This document shows, one piece after another, positions 17,818 through 26,894 of a stretch of DNA of 64,000 nt (within the stretch, counting starts at the first letter, position 1; each line of letters starts with the position of its first letter). Under the pieces are notes generated by a model, which worked only from the letters and a program-made list of their open reading frames with translations, had not been told where the DNA came from and ran no database searches. The stretch is from JBNRMR01 sp050942895. Its GTDB lineage: Bacteria > Bacillota > Clostridia > Christensenellales > UBA1750. The DNA is taken from positions 19,906 through 83,905 of the forward strand of contig JBMNOE010000010.1 of assembly GCA_050942895.1 (NCBI GenBank), given 5' to 3'. Made by a program: the position numbers and the translations under genes.

Positions 17818-18960
17818 TTATACGACTCCTTTCATTGAAACCACGCCTTTTCCTTGAATGTTTTCCGGCTCGTTGATGGAGGCCGCCTCTGCCAGCAGCC
17901 TTGATTTCACATCATCAGGGGAAAGTTCCGGCTCTTTTTCCAGCAGCAAAGCAGCGCATCCGGCTACTATCGGCGTCGCCATGGAAGTGCCGGACATGTT
18001 TGTGTAGGCACCCTGCTTTGCCGCAACGCTCCTGATGTTCACCCCCGGCGCGAGAAGATCAGGCTTGTCGCCGCCCTCTCTGTCGCGGCTGGAAAAGCGG
18101 GCAATTTTAAGCTCCGGGTTTCTATCATCCACAGCGCCGACGGTTATCACGCTTTTGGCGGTGCCTGGGGAGTTGATGGTGCCTTGGGCGGGGCCTGAGT
18201 TGCCTGCGGCGGCGCAGACGACTATGCCCCTTCGCCAAAGGGTGGTGGCCGCTTCGGCCAGTGAATCGCGGAAGGGGTTTATCATAAACGGCTCTATGCC
18301 AAGGGACATTGAAAGCACTCTTATGTTATATGTATCGACATTGTCGTAAACCCACTGCATGGCCCTGAGTATATCGGAAATCCTGCCCCCTCCGTCCTCA
18401 TCCATGGCTTTAATCATCAAAAGATTCGCCTGGGGTGCAATGCCGGCAAACTCTCCGGCAGAGGCCATGCCGTTGCCGCCGGCGCAGCCCATGCAGAATG
18501 TGCCGTGGCCGTTGTCATCATACGGTTCCGTTCTGCCGTTTATAAGGTCCAGAAAAAAGATGATGCGGTCGCTGGGTGTCACAAAATCCTCGTGGGGGAA
18601 TATGCCGGTGTCGATTGCGGCGATGGTTATGCCCTCCCCCCGAAGCCCCTCGCTTTGAGCCATTGAAGCGTAGACAGTGCTTCTTGCGATGTCCATGGAT
18701 ATCCGGACAACGGCGTCGTCCTCAATGTGGCGTATGTAGCCCATGGAAGCAAGGGCGGGCAAAGCGCGCATGGAAACCTCAGCCACGAAGGCGTTCATCA
18801 TGGGGATCTGGTGGAGTATGCTTATTTTTCGCTTTATAAGGTGATCCTTGCAGGTGACACAGCCGGCGTGTATCACAACCCTGCGAAGGTTGTTAAGGCC
18901 TATTGGGGCAGAGAGATCCCTTTCAAGGGCAAGGGATAGCTTTCCCTTTATACTGCTCAT
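17818..18960 (-). CDS. Intracellular subtilisin-like serine protease (S8)
   Basis: 380 residues. The catalytic triad is visible as AAIDTGIFPH (Asp, about residue 116), DNGHGTFCMG (His, about 150) and GTSMATPIVAG (Ser, about 323), with the oxyanion asparagine in CAAAGNSGPAQG. Residues 1-90 look like an I9-type propeptide (VVIHAGCV, MNAFVAEVSMRALPALASMG) and there is no signal peptide or membrane segment, so it is probably an intracellular or forespore protease. Start ATG 18960 with aggaggag seven bases upstream. It faces away from glmS and stands alone. The cysteine pair CVTC near residue 35 is unusual for the family. Substrate unknown. Confidence 0.92.
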   Translation of the reverse strand: MSSIKGKLSLALERDLSAPIGLNNLRRVVIHAGCVTCKDHLIKRKISILHQIPMMNAFVAEVSMRALPALASMGYIRHIEDDAVVRISMDIARSTVYASMAQSEGLRGEGITIAAIDTGIFPHEDFVTPSDRIIFFLDLINGRTEPYDDNGHGTFCMGCAGGNGMASAGEFAGIAPQANLLMIKAMDEDGGGRISDILRAMQWVYDNVDTYNIRVLSMSLGIEPFMINPFRDSLAEAATTLWRRGIVVCAAAGNSGPAQGTINSPGTAKSVITVGAVDDRNPELKIARFSSRDREGGDKPDLLAPGVNIRSVAAKQGAYTNMSGTSMATPIVAGCAALLLEKEPELSPDDVKSRLLAEAASINEPENIQGKGVVSMKGVV

Positions 18961-19096
18961 ATAAATCTCCTCCTAAAGCAAAATATGCGCAGCCTGCCGC
19001 AGGTGTCACAAAGAGAAATTAGGGAATATACTGCTATTGTCTGAAGTCAGGCTTGCCTGAAGCCGGACGATATCCGCCGGCAAAGGGCGGTTTTTC

Positions 19097-19125
19097 TGGA
19101 CATATGCGCGGCCAGGGGTTATAAT
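19097..19125 (+). promoter_or_regulatory. SigmaA promoter of glmS
   Basis: TGGACA (19097-19102), exactly 17 bases, TATAAT (19120-19125). Predicted transcript start near 19132, about 100 bases before the ribozyme; the segment between (19140-19230) is strikingly purine-rich and unstructured. Confidence 0.75.
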
Positions 19126-19230
19126 CAATTATTAATGCCGCTTGAGGAGGTGGTCTAAGTTAAAAGCGAAATCATAAAACAAAAGAGAGGAAAAGAGGAG
19201 AAAAAGCGAAAAAGAGAAAAAAGAATAAAA

Positions 19231-19402
19231 GCGCCAGAACTCATATGAGTTGACGAGGACAGAGCTTATCGAATTTTCGGCGGATGGCTCTGCGGTGGAA
19301 GCATCAACCGTGAAAGCGCGTCAAAGCCGCGGGGCAACCTGTGGGACAAAAGCGTGCGGATGCTGCAGCCGGCCTGTCATTGATTTGAATGACAGAGCAG
19401 GC
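19231..19402 (+). ncRNA. glmS ribozyme-riboswitch
   Basis: Self-cleaving ribozyme activated by glucosamine-6-phosphate, lying in the 5' leader of glmS. The core sequences known from Bacillus/Clostridium examples are all here in order: GCGCCAGAACT at the cleavage site (cut expected between A19230 and G19231), GTTGACGAGGA, TTATCGA, TTTCGGCGGATG, the pairing gctctg, and a late GGGACAAAAGCG. A 3' stem CTGTCATT...AATGACAG closes the element near 19395. When the sugar phosphate is abundant the message is cut and degraded, lowering GlmS. A 62-codon open frame across the element (19250-19438) is a by-product of the structure, not a gene. Confidence 0.93.
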
Positions 19403-19481
19403 GTTATTTTGATGCCCCTAAAAGACGGTTTTGTTTAATTTTAACCGCCCGGGGGAAAATGAATTGTACGGAGGTTTTAAT

Positions 19482-21308
19482 ATGTGCGGAATAGTGGGCT
19501 ATATCGGCTTTAAAGACGCCCTGCCGATTTTGATAGACGGGCTAAAAAGGCTTGAGTACCGGGGCTATGACAGCGCGGGTGTGGCCATAAACACCGATGG
19601 CGGGCTGTATGTGATGAAAAAAAAGGGCAGGCTTTCGGAGCTTGAGGAAGCCTTGGATTTTGAATCTTTGAAGGGTAATATGGGCATCGGCCACACCAGA
19701 TGGGCTACCCACGGTAACCCTTCCGATGAAAACAGCCATCCCCACACAAATATGGAGGGCAGCATCGCCCTTGTTCACAACGGGATAATCGAAAACCACG
19801 GGCCGCTAAGGCGTTTGCTGGCCGAAAAGGGCTATCAATTCCTGAGCCAAACGGATACGGAGGTTCTGCTCCACCTGATCGATTCAAAGCGCTCTGAAGA
19901 TATAAGCCTGTATGAGGCTGTGCAAAGCGCTTTAAAAGAGGTTCGGGGTACATACGCTCTTTGCGTTATAGACAAGGATAATCCGGATGAGATAATCGCC
20001 GCGAGGAAAGACAGCCCCCTTGTGCTGGGCATCGGCCAGGGCGAATATTTCATCGCATCGGATATCCCGGCCATAATAAAGCACACGCGGGAGGTCTGCA
20101 TACTGGAGGACGGCGAGGCTGCAATCCTGACCCGCGAAGGAATAAAGATATTCGCAAGCGACGGAATGCCGGTGGAAAAAAGCGTCATGCATGTGGCATG
20201 GGATGTGGAGTCCGCAGAAAAAGGCGGCTATCCCCATTTTATGATAAAAGAAATACACGAGGAACCCAAGGCGGTGGCGGAAACACTGAATTCAAGGCTT
20301 GCCCTGGATGATATTCACATCGAGGGGGTTGATCTGGCTTCAATAATGAAAGATCTTCGTAAGGTTTTTGTGGTGGCATGCGGCACGGCCTACCATGCCG
20401 GCCTTATGGCGAAATATACCTGGGAGCGGGTTTTGCGCCTGCAAATTGAAGTTGAGTACGCGTCTGAGTTCCGCTACAGAAGCCCCATAATATCTAAGGG
20501 AGATCTGGTTATAATCATCAGCCAGAGCGGCGAAACCCTTGACACTCTGTCCGCCCTCAGGCTTGCAAAGTCTAAGGGCGCGAAGATACTTGCGATAACC
20601 AATGTGGTGGGCTCGTCCATCAGCCGGGAGTCGGACTATGTGATGCACACATGGGCCGGGCCGGAGATCGCCGTGGCTTCCACAAAGGCATATTCTACCC
20701 AGGTGCTTTGCCTTGCCATGCTGATGCTCAAGATGGCCAACATGAAGGGCTTCATGGTGGGCGAAGAATATCAAAGGGCGCTGGACGAGCTGCGCAGGCT
20801 GCCCGCCATGGTGGCTGATATGCTGGGCAATGAAAAAAGAATTGAGGCTTTGGCGGAAAGGCACTATAAAATCCGCGATGCATATTTCATCGGCAGGTCA
20901 ATCGACAGCACCCTCGCCATGGAAGCATCCCTCAAGCTCAAGGAGATATCATACATACACAGCGAGGCATTTCCCGCAGGTGAGCTAAAGCACGGGCCAA
21001 TCGCCCTGCTGGAGGAGGGGACTGTGGTAATCGCCTTTGCCACCCAGCCGGAGCTGTTTGAAAAGACCGCAAACAGCGTTATCGAGACCAGGGCAAGGGG
21101 GGCATATGTAATCGCCATCGCAGATGAAAGAGCGCAGGAGATCATCGCCGAAGCAGATGAGGCGATAAAAATACCGCCGGTGAGCCCTTGGCTGGCGCCT
21201 GTGCTGGCGGTCATGCCCGCGCAGATATTCGCCTATTACTGCTCGGTAAAGCTGGGCTATGATGTGGATAAACCCCGCAACCTGGCCAAGAGCGTCACAG
21301 TGGAATAA
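19482..21308 (+). CDS. glmS: Glutamine-fructose-6-phosphate aminotransferase (isomerizing)
   Basis: 608 residues, the usual family length. It makes glucosamine-6-phosphate from fructose-6-phosphate and glutamine, the first step to cell-wall UDP-GlcNAc. MCGIVGYIG gives the N-terminal nucleophile cysteine (Cys after Met removal); RWATHG and NGIIENH are glutaminase motifs; the two SIS domains follow (ACGTAYHAG, SQSGETLDT, TKAYSTQ) and the end DKPRNLAKSVTVE is canonical. ATG 19482 has gaggtt/ggagg 8-9 bases upstream; the frame open from 19431 lies in the leader. Controlled by the ribozyme just upstream. Only 11 bases after its stop the dinB operator begins. Confidence 0.97.
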   Translation: MCGIVGYIGFKDALPILIDGLKRLEYRGYDSAGVAINTDGGLYVMKKKGRLSELEEALDFESLKGNMGIGHTRWATHGNPSDENSHPHTNMEGSIALVHNGIIENHGPLRRLLAEKGYQFLSQTDTEVLLHLIDSKRSEDISLYEAVQSALKEVRGTYALCVIDKDNPDEIIAARKDSPLVLGIGQGEYFIASDIPAIIKHTREVCILEDGEAAILTREGIKIFASDGMPVEKSVMHVAWDVESAEKGGYPHFMIKEIHEEPKAVAETLNSRLALDDIHIEGVDLASIMKDLRKVFVVACGTAYHAGLMAKYTWERVLRLQIEVEYASEFRYRSPIISKGDLVIIISQSGETLDTLSALRLAKSKGAKILAITNVVGSSISRESDYVMHTWAGPEIAVASTKAYSTQVLCLAMLMLKMANMKGFMVGEEYQRALDELRRLPAMVADMLGNEKRIEALAERHYKIRDAYFIGRSIDSTLAMEASLKLKEISYIHSEAFPAGELKHGPIALLEEGTVVIAFATQPELFEKTANSVIETRARGAYVIAIADERAQEIIAEADEAIKIPPVSPWLAPVLAVMPAQIFAYYCSVKLGYDVDKPRNLAKSVTVE

Positions 21309-21319
21309 ACCGCAATATC

Positions 21320-21331
21320 GAACATATGTTC
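21320..21331 (+). promoter_or_regulatory. LexA (DinR) operator of dinB
   Basis: GAACATATGTTC is a perfect palindrome fitting the Firmicute SOS box GAAC-N4-GTTC, with the common flanking C before it. It abuts the -35 element of dinB. Confidence 0.85.
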
Positions 21332-21360
21332 TTGACTTGACTGCCGTTCGGTGCTAAACT
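21332..21360 (+). promoter_or_regulatory. dinB promoter, overlapped by the LexA box
   Basis: TTGACT (21332-21337), 17-base spacer, TAAACT (21355-21360). LexA bound at 21320-21331 would block RNA polymerase, so dinB should be induced by DNA damage. Confidence 0.65.
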
Positions 21361-21390
21361 GTGCTTGTAAGCTATTGATGAGGTGATAAC

Positions 21391-22641
21391 TTGGAGCGCA
21401 GCATATTGCACGCGGACATAAACAACTTCTATGCCTCCGTTGAGCAGCTTTATAATCCGCAGCTCAGGGGCAAGGCCGTCATCGTCGCCGGCAGCGAGGC
21501 CACGCGCCATGGAATCGTTTTGGCGAAGTCTCAGGAGGCGAAAGTTTTCGGCGTTAAAACGGCGGAGACCATCGCCGAGGCCAGGGGGAAATGTCCCCAT
21601 GCCATCGTCGTTCCGCCCAACTATGATAAATACCTGATAATCAGCCGCAAGGTGCGCGACATTTTCGGCCAATACACCGACCAGGTGGAGCCATTCGGCC
21701 TGGATGAAGCCTGGCTGGACGTGACTGAAAGCCGCAAGCTGTTCAAAGACGGCCTTAATATTGCAGAGCAGATGCGCCAGCGGGTGAAAAAAGAGATCGG
21801 CGTGACCATTTCAGTGGGCGTTTCATACAACAAGGCCTATGCAAAGCTTGGCAGCGACATGAAAAAGCCCGATGCCATAACCAATATCACAAAAAGCAAT
21901 TACAGGCAGTTGGTGTGGCCCTTGCCTGCCGGCGAACTGCTCTACGTGGGCAGGGCCACTCAAACTAAGCTGGCAGCCCGCAGCGTCAACACAATCGGCG
22001 ACCTTGCGAATGTGCCGGCCGCCATGCTGGAAAGCTGGTTTGGAAAATCGGGGGCCTTGCTCCACTGCCTTGCAAATGGCGAGGATATTTCACCTGTGGC
22101 GCGGGCGGGCGAGGAGTCCGCCATAAAGAGCATTGGCCATTCAACAACTACCCCTCGCGATCTGGAATGCGAGGAGGACTGCAAAATCGTATTTATACTG
22201 CTGGCGGAATGCGTCGCCGAAAGGATGCGCGATCAGGGCTTCAAGGCGCGAACTGTTCAGATAAGCCTGCGATCGAATGATCTGCAGTGGATTGAGCGGC
22301 AAGCAAAGCTGGAGCCGCCGTCGAATCTGTCGAAAGACCTGTACGAAGCGGCATTAATACTTCTGAACAGAAATCATGATTTTAGCCGGCAACGCTCCTT
22401 GCGGAGCATCGGCATACGGGCGGCTGATCTGCTGCCGGCAGATGCGGCTGTCCAGACATCGCTGTTCGTCGATGAAGCTTGGCGGGAAAAGGCCCAGCGG
22501 CTTGATACGGCGATAGACGCCATCAGAAAAAGACACGGCCATCACGCTATAGTGCGGGCCGTGACTTCGCTGGACAGGACCTTGTGCAAGATCGCCCCCA
22601 AGGACGAAAACGGGATCCAGATCACCGGCTTTTCAAAGTGA
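21391..22641 (+). CDS. dinB: DNA polymerase IV-like Y-family polymerase
   Basis: 416 residues, translesion synthesis polymerase. Palm motifs: ILHADINNFYASVE (first metal aspartate, residue about 9) and PFGLDEAWLDVTES (catalytic D-E pair, about 105), then VGVSYNKAYAKLGSDMKKP. The little-finger domain follows (residues about 240-350). GLDEAW replaces the more common SIDEAY, a variation seen in clostridial UmuC/DinB proteins. The start is TTG 21391 with gaggtgat about seven bases upstream. SOS control is indicated by the LexA box 60 bases before it. No beta-clamp motif was sought in detail; the end (NGIQITGFSK) is intact. The repeat array starts 25 bases after the stop. Confidence 0.93.
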   Translation: MERSILHADINNFYASVEQLYNPQLRGKAVIVAGSEATRHGIVLAKSQEAKVFGVKTAETIAEARGKCPHAIVVPPNYDKYLIISRKVRDIFGQYTDQVEPFGLDEAWLDVTESRKLFKDGLNIAEQMRQRVKKEIGVTISVGVSYNKAYAKLGSDMKKPDAITNITKSNYRQLVWPLPAGELLYVGRATQTKLAARSVNTIGDLANVPAAMLESWFGKSGALLHCLANGEDISPVARAGEESAIKSIGHSTTTPRDLECEEDCKIVFILLAECVAERMRDQGFKARTVQISLRSNDLQWIERQAKLEPPSNLSKDLYEAALILLNRNHDFSRQRSLRSIGIRAADLLPADAAVQTSLFVDEAWREKAQRLDTAIDAIRKRHGHHAIVRAVTSLDRTLCKIAPKDENGIQITGFSK

Positions 22642-22665
22642 CGGGAGAGATGGGGGGAGGGGGAC

Positions 22666-23075
22666 GATATGGGGTTCCGCCCCACACCCCGCAAGGGATT
22701 CTCCCTTGACCCTTTATCATGTTGAAGGTGCGTAGGCTGAAGGGGAGCGATATGGGGTTCCGCCCCATACCCCGCTAAAGGGTGCCCCTTTAGAATCCCG
22801 TTATCATGTTGAAGGTGCGTGGGCTGAAGGGGAGCGATATTGGGCTCCGCCCCGCACCCCGCAAGGGATTCTCCCTTGACCCTTTATCATGTTGAAGGCG
22901 CGTGGGCTGAAGGGACGATACGGGGTTCCGCCCCATACCCCGCAAGGGATTCTCCCTTGACCCTTTATCATGTTGAAGGCGCGTGAGTTGGGGGGACGAT
23001 ATGGGGCTCCGCCCCACACCCCGCAAGGGATTCTTGACCCTTTATCATAATTATAAGGATTTTCAAAGGGGCACA
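22666..23075 (+). repeat. Tandem array of five family I units
   Basis: Units begin at 22666, 22749, 22836, 22917 and 22998, so the period is 81-87 bases. Each has gata-GGGG-ttcc-GCCCC, acaccccg, a second hairpin CAAGGGA-ttc-TCCCTTG and accctttatcatgttgaagg. Unit 2 instead carries CTAAAGGG-tgc-CCCTTTAG at the second hairpin, a different sequence that still pairs perfectly. The last unit is shortened (second hairpin lost) and ends in tttatcataattataagg. The array fills the 464 bases between dinB and the converging minus-strand gene. Open frames through it on the minus strand are repeat-encoded and not genes. Confidence 0.9.
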
Positions 23076-23105
23076 GCATACATAAGCTTTGGCGGGTGCT
23101 CGGCG

Positions 23106-23753
23106 CTAATGTCCGCCGCTGAATACTTCGTCCGTTTTAACGGAGCTTATACAGTCTTCAACGAAAGCATCCATTTCCTCTTTTGACAGGTAGGGGAACG
23201 CTCTTGACTGATCCTCCTTATGGTTCAGGTAAAATTTGGAGATGTTCTTAACCTGCTTTATCAATGCATCTTTCGCGTAATAATCAAGATAAATGTTATC
23301 AAAAGCGTCGATTTTGGCGAACATATTAAAAAACACACAGTCCTTGTTTTGGAAAAGATAGAGATGATCCTGGCCGTACCAGTCTTTTTTTATTTTGCGG
23401 ACAAATGAGTTTCCCTCTGCCAATCCATCCTTGTACAAGGGTTCAAGCTTTTTGCGGCTATAGAGCTTTGCCCATTCCAAATCAGTCAGCAAATGCAGGT
23501 AATAGCCCAGATAGAAGGGATACTTTGAATCCCTCGCTTGAAGGTGGGCTTCTTTAAAGGCAGCGGCATCTATCGCGCCCCCTTCATTCTTCCAGTGGGT
23601 GATCTCAGAGTCGGGGACGTAGGCGCTCCTGTCCTCGTTTGGAACTCCGCAGTCCGGCCCGATGTTTCCCACCAAAAATGCTTCATTGTTCAATTCGTGG
23701 AAATTATTCATGAAATATTCTGCGACTCTCATATGCGCAATCCATGTAGCCAT
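23106..23753 (-). CDS. Zinc-dependent phospholipase C-like protein
   Basis: 215 residues resembling the zinc-dependent phospholipase C/S1-P1 nuclease-like group of Clostridia. Seen: MATWIAHMRVAEYF at the start, NIGPDCGVPNED, DSEITHW, YYLHLLTDLEWAK and a later HKEDQ. The histidines and aspartates in GPD, THW and HLLTD would bind the metals. ATG 23753 was chosen (aaggtg about six bases upstream); an open frame to 23825 overlaps the next gene and adds no family sequence. No signal peptide, unlike secreted toxins of this fold, so a cytosolic phosphatase or lipase-like role is more likely. It is last in the minus-strand series, 25 bases after the broken binding-protein gene. Confidence 0.75.
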   Translation of the reverse strand: MATWIAHMRVAEYFMNNFHELNNEAFLVGNIGPDCGVPNEDRSAYVPDSEITHWKNEGGAIDAAAFKEAHLQARDSKYPFYLGYYLHLLTDLEWAKLYSRKKLEPLYKDGLAEGNSFVRKIKKDWYGQDHLYLFQNKDCVFFNMFAKIDAFDNIYLDYYAKDALIKQVKNISKFYLNHKEDQSRAFPYLSKEEMDAFVEDCISSVKTDEVFSGGH

Positions 23754-23778
23754 TTTTTGCACCTTTGCCTTCCCGGGT

Positions 23779-25303
23779 TTATTTTCCCGCCGCTTCGTCC
23801 AACTGGCGCTGATATTCTTCCACAAGAATGTCCAGGCCCAGGCGCTTAAGGCTGTCTATCTCCGACTGAAGGTGGGAAATATCCTGCCTTCCGTTGCGGA
23901 TGGACAAAACGCCCAGAATGCCTCCCATGCTTCGAATAACATTGTCATATGCCTCCTGAACAGGGGAAGGGTCAAAGGGCGTGATAACTGCCGGGCTTAG
24001 ATAGGCTTCCTTTGGGCCGATGTCCAGATAAGCCGACCACAGCGCTTCGCTGATTCCTTCCTCCCGCAGCATGTCCTCGGGAGCGCCGTATGACGCGGTG
24101 TATGTGATGTGGCGCTCGCTTCTCTCCTTCAGATAGCGAACTTCGCCGCCGGCCGTCAGTTCATATTCCACGCCTTCCTGGCCGTAGCTCAAAAGCCGCC
24201 TATTGTCGCCGCTTTCATAAAGCCATCGCAAAAACACCAGTGCTTCCTCAGTTTTTTCGGACGCTGAGGGAAAGACCTGCATATTGCTGTCGGTTCTAAG
24301 CCTTAAGTTCGGCGCATCAGGGTTTAGGAGGATGGGGATCACTATATCCTCGGGAGTATTTCGGTTTATCGTGAATGTGTCGGATATGTAAAGAGGCGGA
24401 AAAGCGATGGGCATATTCCATTCTCCGACGATTCTCTCATATGCGATTGAGCCAGATCTGACAATTAGATCCCGGTCAATAAGCTCTTTAAAAAACCCAT
24501 GATCCTTCAAAAACGCCTCGGACTCGGCGTAGGCGCTCACATTGCCGCCTTGATCCACCAGAAAAAGTGACTGCTCGTCCACATAGAAGGGCCAGCCGTC
24601 ATATGTGCGGTGGAGGGCATACGGGGGGGAGGGCTTCGTCCAAAATCCGGATTTGCGCCCCGCCCATGGCCTGGGAAATCTTTGCGGCGGCTTCGATGAG
24701 TTCCCCCACATCCGTTGGAGAGGGGATGTTTTCCTGCCGCATGATATCGGCGCGCATCAATATTCGGGCCGTGTGGGAGCTTTGCCCGGAGAAATCCGGC
24801 ATGGGGATGCCATAGCATTGGCCGTCCACATAGGCCATGTCCCAAAGATGCTGCTGCTTGACCAGATCCAGATCGCGGATATGATGGATTTCACCATATT
24901 CATCAAGGCTTTTTATCAATCCTGCCCTCGCCAGATCGGGAAGCGCCCAGCCAAAGTCAAAGAAGGTGGAAACGAGATCGTAGTCAAAGCTGCCGGCGGC
25001 ATATTCCCTCTGGATGATTTCATCGTACTCCTTTATGGTTTCGAAATTCATCTGAACTTCGATATTATGGCCATCGCTTTGCAGCGTTTCGTTGAGGAGT
25101 TTCAATATTTCATTCTGCCTGCTGTTTTTATAACTGGCAAACCGCCCCAACCATTTTATATCCACAATATCTTCGCTCATGTCCGCGATGGGCGCATTAT
25201 CGGTGGCAACGGGAGAAGCGGGAGGCGTGGGAGAAGAAGCGCCTTTAAGGCAGCCGGTCAGAAGCAGAGCAATAGAAATCAAGATTAATGCGCACCTTTT
25301 CAT
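23779..25303 (-). pseudogene. Sugar-type ABC solute-binding lipoprotein, one frameshift
   Basis: Two overlapping frames together make one extracellular solute-binding protein of about 505 residues. Part 1 (25303 to about 24620) has a lipoprotein signal ILISIALLLTGC with the lipid cysteine near residue 18, then residues typical of COG1653 binding proteins (FDYDLVSTFFDFGW, YGIPMPDFS). It ends prematurely just after GAQIRILDEALPP. Part 2 continues one frame over as YALHRTYDGWPFYVDEQ and runs to 23779. The switch lies at a run of seven C's on the coding strand (about 24630), a classic slippage or sequencing-error site. Everything else is intact, so the gene may be functional if the indel is an error or phase-variable. 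No permease genes are adjacent. Confidence 0.8.
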
Positions 25304-25347
25304 ATCATAACCCTTCTTCCCAATCTTCAGTTAATTAAGGGGACACT

Positions 25348-25435
25348 GCGGGGTTCTGCCCCACGTCCCGCAAGGGATAGGGCTCTTGCCCCTTTATCAT
25401 GATTATAAGAAATTACAAAGGGATGCCCTCTAAGA
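25348..25435 (+). repeat. Family I intergenic repeat, single unit
   Basis: GGGG-ttct-GCCCC, then acgtcccg, CAAGGG...CTCTTG, cccctttatcatgattataag. Here the element is antisense to the flanking minus-strand genes (hemZ and the binding protein). Confidence 0.75.
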
Positions 25436-25451
25436 AAAACCGTTACCGCTC

Positions 25452-26873
25452 CTAAAAATACAGCCTGCGCTTGCGCTCTATCATCTCGCCGGTTCGGGCG
25501 ATGTATTCCTCCACGTTTTTGACATTGGCGGCCCGCTCGATGCGCCGGCCGCTGTCGTAAAGCCATTTTGATATCGCCCCCGCGCCAAAGGCAAGTATGG
25601 GCGTGGTTTCCTCCATTATGTCTATGTTGTAGGCGCACTGAAAACCCGGCCTGCAATAGCCCACGTTCTCAAGATTCCCCGCCATATACTTCTGCCGGTA
25701 GAGATAATAAGGCTCATAGCCGTTTGAATCAGCATAAAGGGCGGCGCTTTTTACCATCTCCTGGGCTTCCCGGTGGGATGACTGGGCGTAGCTGCTCTCT
25801 TTAAGCCGCGACGAGCGCTTTATGGCGAGGGTATGGACGGTTATGCTCTCCGGCGACAACGGATGAAGCCTTTCGAGGGTCAGGGCAAAATCGGCGGAGG
25901 TTTCGCCGGGCAAAGCGGCTATTATGTCGGCGTTGATGTGGCCAAAGCCAAGGCTGCGGGAAAGGTCGAAGGCGGAGACAATATCGGCGCTGCTATGCCT
26001 GCGGCCGATTTTTTCAAGGGTCTTGTCGTTCATCGTCTGTGGATTTATGCTGATCCTGTCTGCGCCGGAGCGCTTTATGGCGCGAAGCTTGTCGGCGTCA
26101 ATGCTGTCGGGCCTTCCGGCTTCAACGGTGAACTCGCCCGCCCGGCCGAAGCAATCCGAGGCCGCATTAAGCATTTTTTCAAACAGGGGCAGGGGAAGGG
26201 CGGTGGGAGTTCCCCCGCCGATATAAAGGGCGCGGACATTTTTGCCGAGGTTTCGCATGTCGGCGGCGCAGGCTTTCATCTCGGCGATCAAAGCCTCCAC
26301 ATAGGGCTGGGCGAAATTCATGCCCCTTGCCATATCAAAGGAAACGAATGAGCAGTATGCGCAGCGGGTGGGGCAAAAGGGTATGCCGATGTAGACGTCA
26401 AAGGCATCATCCGGCGCCGCATAAATGCCCCTTTGCATTTCGTGGATACGGCCGAGCAAGGCTGCTTTTTCGCCGCTCAGGTCGAAGTCGTCCATGAGCT
26501 TGCTTAGGGCCTGGCTGGGTGAAAAGCCCCGCTCGATGTATTCATACAGAAGCCGGGTGGGACGAATGCCCGTTAAAGAACCCCAGGGCGGTTGGTAATT
26601 GGTCGCTTCTTTCAAAAGAGAATAAAGAGCGTTTTTGCAAAAGCGCTTTCGCTGGCGTATTACCTCCAAAGGGTCTGGGTCCTTAAGCGCAGGGGCTTCA
26701 AAAGACCGTGCGATCTCCCTTCCGCAGGCGTTGGCTGAAAAGCCGTCGCGCCAAAGAACGCCGTCATCGCCGCTATGGAAAACGGAGATATCATCGCAGA
26801 CGGCGGAGAAAAGCTTGGCCACATCCGCCAGCTCATTTTTGATTTTTTCGTTATTTGTGTTTACTTCAATCAT
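25452..26873 (-). CDS. hemZ: Oxygen-independent coproporphyrinogen III oxidase-like radical SAM enzyme HemZ
   Basis: 473 residues. Radical SAM cluster motif CPTRCAYCSF (CxxxCxxC) near residue 170, preceded by the HemZ-specific N-terminal region with PPWGSLTGIRPTRLLYE. Further family motifs: YIGGGTPTALP, GRPDSID and INPQTMNDKTLEKIGRRH. HemZ proteins are annotated as coproporphyrinogen dehydrogenases in anaerobic heme synthesis. Many clostridial members lack a heme pathway, and no other heme gene is in the window, so the biochemical role is uncertain. The C-terminal GYCRPGFQCAYNIDIMEE is typical. ATG 26873 lacks a clear ribosome site. It lies 21 bases after dtd and is probably co-transcribed with it. 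Confidence 0.88.
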   Translation of the reverse strand: MIEVNTNNEKIKNELADVAKLFSAVCDDISVFHSGDDGVLWRDGFSANACGREIARSFEAPALKDPDPLEVIRQRKRFCKNALYSLLKEATNYQPPWGSLTGIRPTRLLYEYIERGFSPSQALSKLMDDFDLSGEKAALLGRIHEMQRGIYAAPDDAFDVYIGIPFCPTRCAYCSFVSFDMARGMNFAQPYVEALIAEMKACAADMRNLGKNVRALYIGGGTPTALPLPLFEKMLNAASDCFGRAGEFTVEAGRPDSIDADKLRAIKRSGADRISINPQTMNDKTLEKIGRRHSSADIVSAFDLSRSLGFGHINADIIAALPGETSADFALTLERLHPLSPESITVHTLAIKRSSRLKESSYAQSSHREAQEMVKSAALYADSNGYEPYYLYRQKYMAGNLENVGYCRPGFQCAYNIDIMEETTPILAFGAGAISKWLYDSGRRIERAANVKNVEEYIARTGEMIERKRRLYF

Positions 26874-26894
26874 AATTTTAAATTCTTTAAAAAA

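Noticed and set aside
19250..19438. 62-codon plus-strand open frame before glmS
   Set aside because: It lies across the glmS ribozyme core; no ribosome site and no protein-like pattern.
22666..23075. CRISPR array
   Set aside because: Units are 81-87 bases, nearly identical over their whole length with no unique spacers, and no cas genes are near.
22790..23079. Two minus-strand open frames with repeating RGxGRSPISSP-like peptides
   Set aside because: They are translations of the tandem DNA repeat; no ribosome site and the periodicity comes from the repeat.
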